From Chloroflexota bacterium (GTDB lineage: Bacteria; Chloroflexota; Limnocylindria; QHBO01), in NCBI GenBank assembly GCA_024636135.1, contig JAGXHP010000116.1, forward strand, positions 1 through 10,096: 10,096 bases of DNA. The letters run 5' to 3'. Shown here piece after piece: positions 1 through 5,974 of this stretch. The translations under genes were made by a program, and so were the position numbers. Below the pieces are notes generated by a model, which was not told the DNA's origin, did no database searches, and saw only the letters and a list, made by a program, of their open reading frames with translations. The number at the start of each line of letters is the position of its first letter. Position 1 is the stretch's first letter.

Positions 1-616
1 CGTCCGGCGGGGCGGTCAGCAGGTCGCCGAGCCGCTCCGCCATCGCCGATTCGCCGATTCCGAACGCCTTGACGGCGCGCACGGTGAGCGGCGGCAGGGC
101 GAAGCGCGTCTCGAGCCGTGGACGGACCTGCTCGGCCCACATGCGGCGCATCTCCGACGGCACCCCCGGCATGAGGATCACGATCACGCCGTCCCGCTCG
201 ACCCACCAGCCGGGGGCCGATCCGATGGGGTTCGGGAGCGCTTCGGCGGAGGGGATGAGCATCGCCTGGCGCAGGTTGCTGACGGGCATGGAGCCCAGGC
301 CGCGATACCGCTCCCCGAGCATCGTCGCCAGTGCCGTGTCCGGCGTGAGCTCCTCGCCGAGCGCATCGGCGAGCCCCTCGCGCGACAGGTCGTCGTGTGT
401 CGGCCCCAGGCCTCCGGTGGCCAGCACCACGCTCGAACGCGCACGAGCCGCGGCGACTGCCTCGGCGATCACGCCGCGGTCGTCGGGGAGCATGCGCGCG
501 GAGTGCAACGGCAGGCCGATGGCTGCGAGCTCGGCGCCGAGGTACGCGGCGTTGGTGTCGACGGTCTCGCCCAGCAGCAGCTCGGCCCCGATCGAGAGGA
601 GTTCGGCGCGGGTCAT
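1..616 (-). CDS. cinA: CinA-family protein, N-terminal part (cut by window edge)
   Basis: About 205 residues are visible, and the C-terminus lies beyond the left edge. The protein begins MTRAELLSIGAELLLGETVD and carries the hallmarks of the molybdopterin-binding-like domain (COG1058): a TGGLGPTHDD loop at about residues 67-76 and an MPGVPSEM motif near residue 150. Full CinA proteins are about 415 residues. Many carry a C-terminal PncC domain that deamidates nicotinamide mononucleotide in pyridine-nucleotide salvage, and the N-terminal domain has been linked to ADP-ribose hydrolysis. Whether PncC is present here cannot be seen. I chose the ATG at 616 because MTRAELLSIG fits the family and a TATGCT hexamer lies seven bases upstream. 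An in-frame ATG at 628 would add only MLRP and overlaps that hexamer. The gene is divergent from the PPOX gene. The old name 'competence/damage-inducible' says little about its role here. Confidence 0.9.
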   Translation of the reverse strand, partial: MTRAELLSIGAELLLGETVDTNAAYLGAELAAIGLPLHSARMLPDDRGVIAEAVAAARARSSVVLATGGLGPTHDDLSREGLADALGEELTPDTALATMLGERYRGLGSMPVSNLRQAMLIPSAEALPNPIGSAPGWWVERDGVIVILMPGVPSEMRRMWAEQVRPRLETRFALPPLTVRAVKAFGIGESAMAERLGDLLTAPPD

Positions 617-623
617 GGGCCGT

Positions 624-629
624 AGCATA
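624..629 (-). promoter_or_regulatory. -10-like hexamer TATGCT, leaderless cinA promoter
   Basis: Read on the minus strand, TATGCT is followed by the seven bases ACGGCCC and then the ATG at 616. At that distance transcription would start at or next to the start codon, giving a leaderless mRNA. The same hexamer precedes cofC. I see no convincing -35 element. Confidence 0.5.
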
Positions 630-702
630 GGTTGGCGCCCGTCCGGCCGCCGGAGGCTGCCCGAAGCGTGCCGCTGGTCGCCGAGCAACCCGATGCGAGA
701 CG

Positions 703-724
703 GCCGGCAGTCATCGCTGCTGGC
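703..724. repeat. Imperfect inverted repeat in the cinA/PPOX divergent region
   Basis: GCCGGCAG and CTGCTGGC are separated by six bases (TCATCG), and the arms match at 7 of 8 positions. The repeat ends 18 bases before the PPOX -10 hexamer, so it covers the -35 region and could be an operator. In DNA this GC-rich a match of this size can easily arise by chance. A second short repeat, TCCGG-CCG-CCGGA at 642-654, sits in the -35 region of the cinA promoter and is equally weak. Confidence 0.2.
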
Positions 725-742
725 TGACGGCGGCGGATCGCC

Positions 743-748
743 TACGAT
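743..748 (+). promoter_or_regulatory. -10-like hexamer TACGAT, leaderless PPOX promoter
   Basis: TACGAT lies seven bases before the ATG at 756. An upstream in-frame ATG at 747 falls inside this hexamer, which argues for 756 as the real start if the promoter is genuine. Confidence 0.45.
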
Positions 749-755
749 GAGCGCG

Positions 756-1226
756 ATGCGCCATACCCTGGAGACCCGATTGAGCGACCCCGATCTTTCG
801 GTGGGAAGTGTTCTCACCGACGACCTCCGCGAATGGATGCTGCGCGAGCTGCGCTACCCGGTGCTCGCGGTGAACACCCACGAGGGCCCGCCGAGCCAGT
901 CAGTCCTGTGGTTCGACCTCGATCCGGACGATCGTGATGTCATCCTCATGAACACCATGGTCCGGCGCCTGAAGTATCGCCAGCTGCAGGCCGATCCGCG
1001 CGTCTCCCTCATGTTCGAGGACGGCCTGTACTGGGTCTCGCTGCGCGGAACGGTCGAGCTCGACGCGGAGTTCCAGCCTGCGCTCGACCACATCATGGAT
1101 CTGGCCCGCCGCTACCACGCCAAGCCCGAGCGCTACGAAGGCCAGGAGCGCGTGATCATCCGCATGCGCGTCGAGAAGGTCATCCGGCACGACCTTCCGG
1201 CGTCTGCCATCAACGCCGACGAATGA
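756..1226 (+). CDS. PPOX-type split-barrel oxidoreductase, probably F420-dependent
   Basis: This 156-residue protein has the pattern of the pyridoxamine-phosphate-oxidase-like split beta-barrel family (FDOR/PPOX). LREWMLRELRYPVLAVNT (about 24-41) is the usual N-terminal helix and first strand. PSQSVLWFDLD (46-56) follows, then NTMVRRLKYRQLQADPRVSL (66-85), which corresponds to the cofactor phosphate-binding region, and YWVSLRGTVEL (92-102). Members bind F420, FMN or heme; several actinobacterial relatives reduce substrates with F420H2. F420 use is inferred from the resemblance and from the cof genes downstream. The substrate is unknown. The frame stays open back to position 69, but that part only mirrors cinA. 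The last four bases overlap the next gene (ATGA), which suggests coupled translation with the aldehyde dehydrogenase. No signal peptide or membrane segment is visible. Confidence 0.8.
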   Translation: MRHTLETRLSDPDLSVGSVLTDDLREWMLRELRYPVLAVNTHEGPPSQSVLWFDLDPDDRDVILMNTMVRRLKYRQLQADPRVSLMFEDGLYWVSLRGTVELDAEFQPALDHIMDLARRYHAKPERYEGQERVIIRMRVEKVIRHDLPASAINADE

Positions 1227-2611
1227 TCAGCTCCATCAACCCCGCCACCGAGGAGCTGCTCGCCGAGTTCGACCCGTGGTCGGACGCCCAGGTCGACGAC
1301 GCCGTGGACGAGGTTGTCTCGGCGCAGCGCGCCTGGCGGGCGATGACCATTGAGGAGCGGGCGGTGCCGATGCACCGCGCCGCTCAGCTTCTCCGTGAGC
1401 GCGCGGAGCGATACGGAGCACTCATCACTTCGGAGATGGGCAAGCCGATCGTCGAGGCCGAGGCCGAGGTCAACAAGTGCGCGCTGGCCTGCGACCACTA
1501 CGCCGAGCACGCCGCCGAGTACCTCGCCACGGCGCCGGTCGCGACCGAGTCGCTCGAGAGCTACGTCGCCTACGAGCCGCTCGGCGCGATCCTGGCGATC
1601 ATGCCCTGGAACTTCCCGTTCTGGCAGGTCTTCCGTGCCGGCGCCCCGACCCTCATGGCGGGGAACGGAATGGTGCTCAAGCACGCGTCGAACGTCCCGC
1701 AGTCGGCACTGGCATGCGAGGAGGTGCTGCGCGACGCCGGCTTCCCGAACGGCCTGCTGCGCACCGTCCTCGTGGCGGGGTCGGACACCGAGCGGCTGAT
1801 CGACGACCCGCGCATCGCGGCCGTGACGCTGACCGGTTCGTCCCAGGTAGGGGCGCGGATCGCCTCCCTCGCCGCCGCGAGGCTCAAGAAGCAGGTGCTC
1901 GAGCTCGGCGGATCGGATCCCTTCATCGTCCTGGCCGATGCGGACCTCGACTACGCCGCCCGGACCGCCGCGCGGGCCCGGAACCAGAACAACGGCCAGA
2001 GCTGCATCGCCGCCAAACGGTTCATCGTTGAGGAGAGCGTGGCCGACGAGTTCGGCCAGCGCTTCGCCGATGCGGTCCGCGCCCTCCAGGTCGGTGACCC
2101 CGCGTCGCGCGACACGAACGTCGGACCACTGGCCCGCGGCGACCTGCGCGACACGCTGGAACGCCAGGTGAGCGAATCCCGCGGAATGGGAGCCGCAGCG
2201 CTCGTCGGCGGGGAGCCGATGGCCGGACGGGGCTACTTCTACGCGCCCACCGTCCTCGACGGCGTGACCGACGTGATGCCCGCGTTCCGCGAAGAGACCT
2301 TCGGTCCCGTCGCCGCCCTCATTCGTGCGCGGGACGTCGAGCACGCGATCGCGCTGGCGAACGACACCGAGTACGGCCTGGGGGCCGCGGTCTGGACTCG
2401 GGACCTGGAGGGCGCGAAGGAGATCGCGCGCCGGATCGAGGCCGGCTCGGTCTTCGTCAACGGCCTCGTCGCCTCCGATCCCCGGATGCCGATGGGCGGC
2501 GTCAAGCGCAGTGGCTATGGGCGCGAGCTTGGCCGGCACGGCATCTGGGAGTTCACGAACATCCAGACCGTGCGAATCGGCCCGGCAGAGGCGCCGGCGC
2601 CGTCGTCGTAG
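1223..2611 (+). CDS. NAD(P)-dependent aldehyde dehydrogenase, short succinate-semialdehyde type
   Basis: This 462-residue protein is full length for the short SSADH subfamily (GabD1/Sad-like, about 455-460). It oxidises an aldehyde to the acid with NAD or NADP; succinate semialdehyde is the likely substrate but unproven. Visible landmarks are MPWNFPFWQ with the oxyanion-hole Asn at 130, Lys153 in VLKHAS, the cofactor loop TGSSQVG at 204-210, general base Glu227 in LELGG, and catalytic Cys261 in NQNNGQSCIAAKRFIV. The Glu-to-Cys spacing of 34 is the family norm, and the GQSC-AAKRF pattern is typical of this subfamily. Its ATG overlaps the PPOX stop, so the two are probably one operon. Substrate specificity cannot be read from the sequence, and neither a GABA transaminase nor a 2-oxoglutarate decarboxylase is in view. 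Confidence 0.93.
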   Translation: MISSINPATEELLAEFDPWSDAQVDDAVDEVVSAQRAWRAMTIEERAVPMHRAAQLLRERAERYGALITSEMGKPIVEAEAEVNKCALACDHYAEHAAEYLATAPVATESLESYVAYEPLGAILAIMPWNFPFWQVFRAGAPTLMAGNGMVLKHASNVPQSALACEEVLRDAGFPNGLLRTVLVAGSDTERLIDDPRIAAVTLTGSSQVGARIASLAAARLKKQVLELGGSDPFIVLADADLDYAARTAARARNQNNGQSCIAAKRFIVEESVADEFGQRFADAVRALQVGDPASRDTNVGPLARGDLRDTLERQVSESRGMGAAALVGGEPMAGRGYFYAPTVLDGVTDVMPAFREETFGPVAALIRARDVEHAIALANDTEYGLGAAVWTRDLEGAKEIARRIEAGSVFVNGLVASDPRMPMGGVKRSGYGRELGRHGIWEFTNIQTVRIGPAEAPAPSS

Positions 2612-2634
2612 CGGGGTTCCGGCCCGGGTCCTGC

Positions 2635-2640
2635 TACGCT
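2635..2640 (+). promoter_or_regulatory. -10-like hexamer TACGCT (TG-extended), LLM-gene promoter
   Basis: TGCTACGCT has a TG two bases before the hexamer (extended -10) and ends eight bases before the ATG at 2649. It lies in the 37-base gap after the aldehyde dehydrogenase and would start a separate LLM-cofD transcript. Confidence 0.5.
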
Positions 2641-2648
2641 CGGGACAT

Positions 2649-3587
2649 ATGACACATCCATTGAAGTTCGGGGCCAACTGCTGGGGCCAGTACACCGATT
2701 GGCCATCGTTGCGCGAGGCGGGCATCCGGGCCGACTCGCTCGGGTTCGACTCGCTGTGGACCTGGGACCACCTCTATCCGATCGTCGGCTCGCCTGAGGG
2801 CCCGATCTTCGAGGGCTGGCTCACGTTGGCGGCGTGGGCCGAGCGAACCGAGCACGCGACCGTGGGCCTGATGGTGGGTGCCAACACGTTCCGGCATCCC
2901 GCGCTCGTGGCGAACATGGCGTCGACGCTCGACCACATCAGCAACGGTCGAGCCGTGCTCGGCATCGGCGGCGCGTGGTTCGAGACCGAGCATCGAGCCT
3001 ATGGCATCGAGTTCGGAACGTCGCCCGGTGAGCGGCTCAAGTGGCTCGCCGAAGCGGCGCACATCATGCGCGGCATGCTCCGCGGCGAGGAGCCGTCGGG
3101 CAGTGATTACTACACCACGCACGAGGTTCGGCTCGATCCGCCCCCGGTCCAGGATCGGCTGCCGCTCCTCATCGGCGGAGGGGGCGAGAAGAAGACGCTC
3201 CGCATCGTCGCGCGCTATGCCGATGCGATGAACGTCGGTGGCGGCTTCGAGAACGTGAAGCGCAAGGACGAGATCCTGCGCCGTCACTGCGAGGAAGTAG
3301 GGCGCGACGAGTCGGAGATCGAGCGCACCGTGGGGATGGGCACCTGCATCATCCGCGACGACCCGGCCGAGGCGCAGCGCGTCTTCGAGGCGATGTTCGA
3401 GCGCAACGGCAACGCCGAGCCCTGGGCGAGCCAGATGGTCGGGACCCCGGAGCAGGTGGCCGAGAAGATGCGGCCCTTCCTCGGCATCGGCTTCCGTCAC
3501 TTCATGATTGGCTTCCCGTCGCCCTATGACGCCGAGTCCATGGAGCGGCTCATGACCGAGGTCAAGCCAGCCCTCGCCGGAGCCTGA
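2649..3587 (+). CDS. LLM-class F420-dependent oxidoreductase (Rv1855c-like)
   Basis: This 312-residue protein is a luciferase-like TIM barrel of the 'probable F420-dependent oxidoreductase' type resembling mycobacterial Rv1855c. Recognisable features are RADSLGFDSLWTWDHLYP (about 27-44), the strand GLMVGANTFRHPA (73-85), SNGRAVLGIGGAWFETEHRA (98-117) and the C-terminal cofactor-phosphate region PLLIGGGGEKKTLRIVARYA (172-191). Such enzymes transfer hydride between F420 and small organic substrates. The particular substrate is not predictable here. The frame is open upstream to 2325 but overlaps the aldehyde dehydrogenase there; 2649 gives the natural N-terminus MTHPLKFGANCWGQ. cofD starts seven bases after its stop, so the two are very probably co-transcribed. 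This ties the enzyme to F420 by context as well as by family. Confidence 0.9.
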   Translation: MTHPLKFGANCWGQYTDWPSLREAGIRADSLGFDSLWTWDHLYPIVGSPEGPIFEGWLTLAAWAERTEHATVGLMVGANTFRHPALVANMASTLDHISNGRAVLGIGGAWFETEHRAYGIEFGTSPGERLKWLAEAAHIMRGMLRGEEPSGSDYYTTHEVRLDPPPVQDRLPLLIGGGGEKKTLRIVARYADAMNVGGGFENVKRKDEILRRHCEEVGRDESEIERTVGMGTCIIRDDPAEAQRVFEAMFERNGNAEPWASQMVGTPEQVAEKMRPFLGIGFRHFMIGFPSPYDAESMERLMTEVKPALAGA

Positions 3588-3594
3588 GCCGCCG

Positions 3595-4527
3595 ATGAAG
3601 GTCACCCTCCTGGCCGGGGGTACCGGCGGTGCGAAGCTGGCCCACGGCTTCGCGATGCTCGGGAGTCGGGTGGACCTGTCGATCGTGGCCAACGTCGGGG
3701 ACGACACCGAGGTCCACGGGCTGCACGTCAGCCCCGATGTCGACGCCATCCTCTACACCCTCGCCGGCCTGGCCGATCGCGAGCGCGGGTGGGGAATCAT
3801 CGGTGACACCCACTCCGCCCAGGCGATGTTCGAGCGCTTCGGTGTCGAGACCTGGTTCCGCCTGGGTGACGCCGACCTGGCGACGTGCATCGAGCGCACG
3901 CGGCGTCTGCGCGACGGCGATCGCCTGACCGAGGTCACCCGGCAGCTGACGACCGCGCTCGGCGTCCGGGTCCAGGTCCTACCCGCCAGCGACGACCGCT
4001 ACCGAACGCGGCTCCTGACCGACGATGGGCCACTCGACTTCCAGGAGTACTTCGTGCGGCGACGCCAGGAGCCCGAGGTGCGCGGCATCGAGTTCGACGG
4101 CTCCCCAACGGCGCGACCCTCGCCGGAGGTTCTCGCTGCCATCGCGGATGCCGACCTCCTCGTCATCGGGCCGTCCAACCCCCTGGTCAGCATCGGACCG
4201 ATCCTGGCGCTCCCGGGAGTCCGGGATGCGGTCGGGGAGACCTCCGCAGCGGTGATCGCGGTGAGCCCGATCGTCGGCGGTCAGGCGTTGAAGGGACCGG
4301 CCGACCGCATGCTGACGTCGACGGGCCACGAGGCGACGGCGACCGGAGTCGCGCGCCTCTACGCGGATATCGCCGACCGGTTCGTGGTCGACGACGCCGA
4401 CGCGGGGCTCGCCCCCGAGATTGAGGCGCTCGGCCTTGTGCCGGTCGTCCTGCGGACGATCATGCGCGTGGACGCCGAACGTGCCGCGCTGGCCGAGGAC
4501 ATCCTGGCCCTGCTGCCCGGTGCCTGA
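3595..4527 (+). CDS. cofD: CofD/FbiA, 2-phospho-L-lactate transferase of F420 synthesis
   Basis: This 310-residue protein transfers the phospholactyl (or phosphoenolpyruvyl) group from its GDP-activated form onto FO to make F420-0 or dehydro-F420-0. It has the full CofD signature: AGGTGGAK at 7-14, NVGDDTEVHGLHVSPDVDAI at 33-52 with the metal-binding Asp region, GPSNPLVSIGPILALPGVR at 192-210, and SPIVGGQALKGPADRML at 224-240. Length is normal. It follows the LLM gene by seven bases with no promoter between them, so it is probably expressed from the promoter at 2635. A weak GGAG lies too far upstream to be a clear ribosome-binding site. The bacterial orthologue is called FbiA in mycobacteria. 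Sequence alone does not tell which activated substrate (lactyl, enolpyruvyl or glyceryl) is used. Confidence 0.96.
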   Translation: MKVTLLAGGTGGAKLAHGFAMLGSRVDLSIVANVGDDTEVHGLHVSPDVDAILYTLAGLADRERGWGIIGDTHSAQAMFERFGVETWFRLGDADLATCIERTRRLRDGDRLTEVTRQLTTALGVRVQVLPASDDRYRTRLLTDDGPLDFQEYFVRRRQEPEVRGIEFDGSPTARPSPEVLAAIADADLLVIGPSNPLVSIGPILALPGVRDAVGETSAAVIAVSPIVGGQALKGPADRMLTSTGHEATATGVARLYADIADRFVVDDADAGLAPEIEALGLVPVVLRTIMRVDAERAALAEDILALLPGA

Positions 4528-4529
4528 TT

Positions 4530-4544
4530 CGGCGCCGGGCGCCG
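4530..4544. repeat. Short GC-rich hairpin between cofD and cofC
   Basis: CGGCGCC, G, CGGCGCC's complement GGCGCCG: two seven-base arms around one base, starting three bases after the cofD stop. A real hairpin would need to open the inner pairs to form a loop. There is no T tract after it, so it is not a standard intrinsic terminator, although it may slow transcription ahead of the cofC promoter. Confidence 0.25.
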
Positions 4545-4551
4545 TTCGCGA

Positions 4552-4557
4552 TATGCT
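4552..4557 (+). promoter_or_regulatory. -10-like hexamer TATGCT, leaderless cofC promoter
   Basis: TATGCT is followed by CAGCGC and then the GTG start at 4564. It is identical to the cinA hexamer and implies that cofC-cofE can be transcribed apart from cofD. Confidence 0.5.
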
Positions 4558-4563
4558 CAGCGC

Positions 4564-5169
4564 GTGACATCGACGCGCATCATCGTCCCGCATCGGGGGC
4601 TCGAGGCGGCCAAGACGCGACTGGCTCCGAGCCTGACGCCCGAGGAGCGGATCATGCTCGCCAGCCAGCTGCTGCAGCGCGTGCTCAAGGTCACCCGCGA
4701 GGCGTGCGATGACGTGGTCGTGATCTCCCCCTCGCGTGAGCTGGCCGAGATCGTCGAGCCGTCCGGCGCGCGCCTCGTCGTGCAGCGCGGCATGGGCCTC
4801 AACGAGGGCCTCGAGCAGGCACGATTCGAGGCGCTGATCGACGACATCGGCACCCTGATCGTGCTCCACGGCGACCTCCCGAACCTCCAGGCCACTGACG
4901 TCACGGTCCTGTGTGACGCACTTCCCGCGGGGGACGAGCCCGCCGTGGCCATCGCGCCGGACCGCGCCGGGACCGGGACGAACGGGCTCGTCCTGCGGCC
5001 CCCTGGCGTCATCCGGTTCCGCTTCGGCTCCGGGAGCTTTGCCAATCACCTCGTCGAGATCGAGCGCGCCGGGGTGCCGCTCGTCGCCGTAAACCGATCC
5101 GGCCTCTCATTCGATCTCGACACGCCGGCCGACCTCACCCGCTGGCTCGAGCTCGGCGACGCCGCGTGA
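4564..5169 (+). CDS. cofC: CofC/FbiD, 2-phospho-L-lactate guanylyltransferase
   Basis: This 201-residue nucleotidyltransferase activates 2-phospholactate (or phosphoenolpyruvate in the FbiD variant) with GTP to supply the donor for CofD. Visible motifs are PHRGLEAAKTRLAPSLTPEE (9-28), the nucleotide-binding loop with its conserved Lys and Arg; HGDLP (102-106), where the Asp coordinates metal; APDRAGTGTNGL (131-142); FGSGSFANH (154-162); and DLDTPADL (184-191). The length is typical, and it is not fused to another domain. The start is GTG, supported by the hexamer six bases upstream and by the family N-terminus. Its stop overlaps the GTG of cofE (GTGA), indicating translational coupling. Confidence 0.95.
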   Translation: MTSTRIIVPHRGLEAAKTRLAPSLTPEERIMLASQLLQRVLKVTREACDDVVVISPSRELAEIVEPSGARLVVQRGMGLNEGLEQARFEALIDDIGTLIVLHGDLPNLQATDVTVLCDALPAGDEPAVAIAPDRAGTGTNGLVLRPPGVIRFRFGSGSFANHLVEIERAGVPLVAVNRSGLSFDLDTPADLTRWLELGDAA

Positions 5170-5924
5170 GCTCGCGCATCGAGCTCATCGGGCTCGACGG
5201 GATGGGCGAGGTGCGGCCGGGCGATGATCTGGCGGCGATGATCGTCGAGGCGCTGGCATCCTCCGCCATCGCGCTCGCCGATGACGACGTGCTGGTGGTG
5301 ACGCAGAAGGTCGTCTCCAAGGCCGAGGGGCGCCTCGTGAATCTGTCGTCGGTGGAGCCGTCGGAGCTCGCCCGATCGTGGGCGGCTCGCTGGGATCGAG
5401 ATCCGCGTCAGGTGGAGTTGGTGCTGCGCGAGTCGGCGTCGATCGTGCGCATGGCTCCCGGCGGATTGATCATCAGCCGAACCCGCCACGGCCTGGTCTG
5501 CGCCAATGCGGGGGTCGACGTGAGCAATGTCGGTGGGGGAGACGTCGCGGCACTCCTGCCGCGCGACCCCGACGAGTCCGCTTCCCGGATCCGCGATTCG
5601 GTGCGTGAACGCACCGGTTTCACGCCCGCCGTCATCATCAGCGACTCGTTCGGCCGCCCGTGGCGCAACGGCATCGTGAACGTGGCGATCGGGTCGGCGG
5701 GAATCGAGGGGCTGGTCGACCTGCGTGGCATCCCGGATGCATCGGGCCGCCCGATGCAGTCGACCGTGCTCGCCGTCGCCGACGAGCTCGCGTCCGCGGC
5801 CGACCTGGCCGGGGGCAAAGTCGAGCAGCGTCCGGTGGTGGTGATCCGGGGTTACGAATGGGCGCCGTCGGAGGCGGGAGCATCAACCCTGGTGATGGAT
5901 CCTGAACGGGATCTCTTTCGCTGA
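5166..5924 (+). CDS. cofE: CofE, F420-0:gamma-glutamyl ligase, single domain
   Basis: This 252-residue ligase adds gamma-linked glutamates to F420-0 using GTP. It shows TQKVVSKAEGR (46-56), NAGVDVSNV (114-122), SDSFGRPWRNGIVNVAIGSA (159-178) and DELASAADL (206-214), all conserved in CofE. In mycobacterial FbiB a C-terminal FMN-binding nitroreductase domain follows and reduces dehydro-F420-0. That domain is absent here, and the protein ends at the archaeal-type length. If the CofC in this organism uses phosphoenolpyruvate, a separate reductase must exist elsewhere. The start is a GTG overlapping the cofC stop. It follows cofD and cofC in one strand-consistent block, so the FO-to-F420 steps are complete here apart from FO synthesis itself. 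Confidence 0.95.
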   Translation: MSSRIELIGLDGMGEVRPGDDLAAMIVEALASSAIALADDDVLVVTQKVVSKAEGRLVNLSSVEPSELARSWAARWDRDPRQVELVLRESASIVRMAPGGLIISRTRHGLVCANAGVDVSNVGGGDVAALLPRDPDESASRIRDSVRERTGFTPAVIISDSFGRPWRNGIVNVAIGSAGIEGLVDLRGIPDASGRPMQSTVLAVADELASAADLAGGKVEQRPVVVIRGYEWAPSEAGASTLVMDPERDLFR

Positions 5925-5953
5925 GATCGGCCCGAATCGTGCAATGAGGTCCT

Positions 5954-5970
5954 CGCCCGCCGAGCGGGCG
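5954..5970. repeat. Perfect hairpin just upstream of the kinase start
   Basis: CGCCCGC, loop CGA, GCGGGCG: seven perfect, all-GC pairs ending four bases before the kinase ATG. There is no T tract, so it is unlikely to be a simple terminator for cofE. In mRNA it would occupy the ribosome-binding position and could lower translation of the kinase. A weak TGCAAT at 5940-5945 might serve as a -10 element that places the hairpin at the 5' end of the transcript. Confidence 0.4.
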
Positions 5971-5974
5971 TGCC

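Noticed and set aside
747..749. ATG at 747 as the PPOX start
   Set aside because: It sits inside the presumed TACGAT -10 hexamer and would add only MSA. It remains possible if the promoter call is wrong.
69..755. Upstream extension of the PPOX reading frame
   Set aside because: The frame is open but lies antisense to cinA, and its translation is Arg/Ser-rich with no family resemblance. The protein family and the -10 hexamer support the start at 756.
1133..2725. 530-codon open frame on the minus strand
   Set aside because: It lies opposite the aldehyde dehydrogenase, whose full set of family motifs is unmistakable. The antisense product is Arg/Gly/Asp-rich without recognisable domains, as expected for a mirror frame in GC-rich DNA.
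2634..3749. 371-codon open frame on the minus strand
   Set aside because: It is antisense to the LLM gene and the start of cofD, both firmly identified, and shows no domain of its own.
4530..4544. Intrinsic terminator after cofD
   Set aside because: The GC-rich repeat has almost no loop and is not followed by a T run; kept only as a low-confidence hairpin.
3979..5049. 356-codon open frame on the minus strand
   Set aside because: It is antisense to cofD and cofC and has mirror-frame composition.
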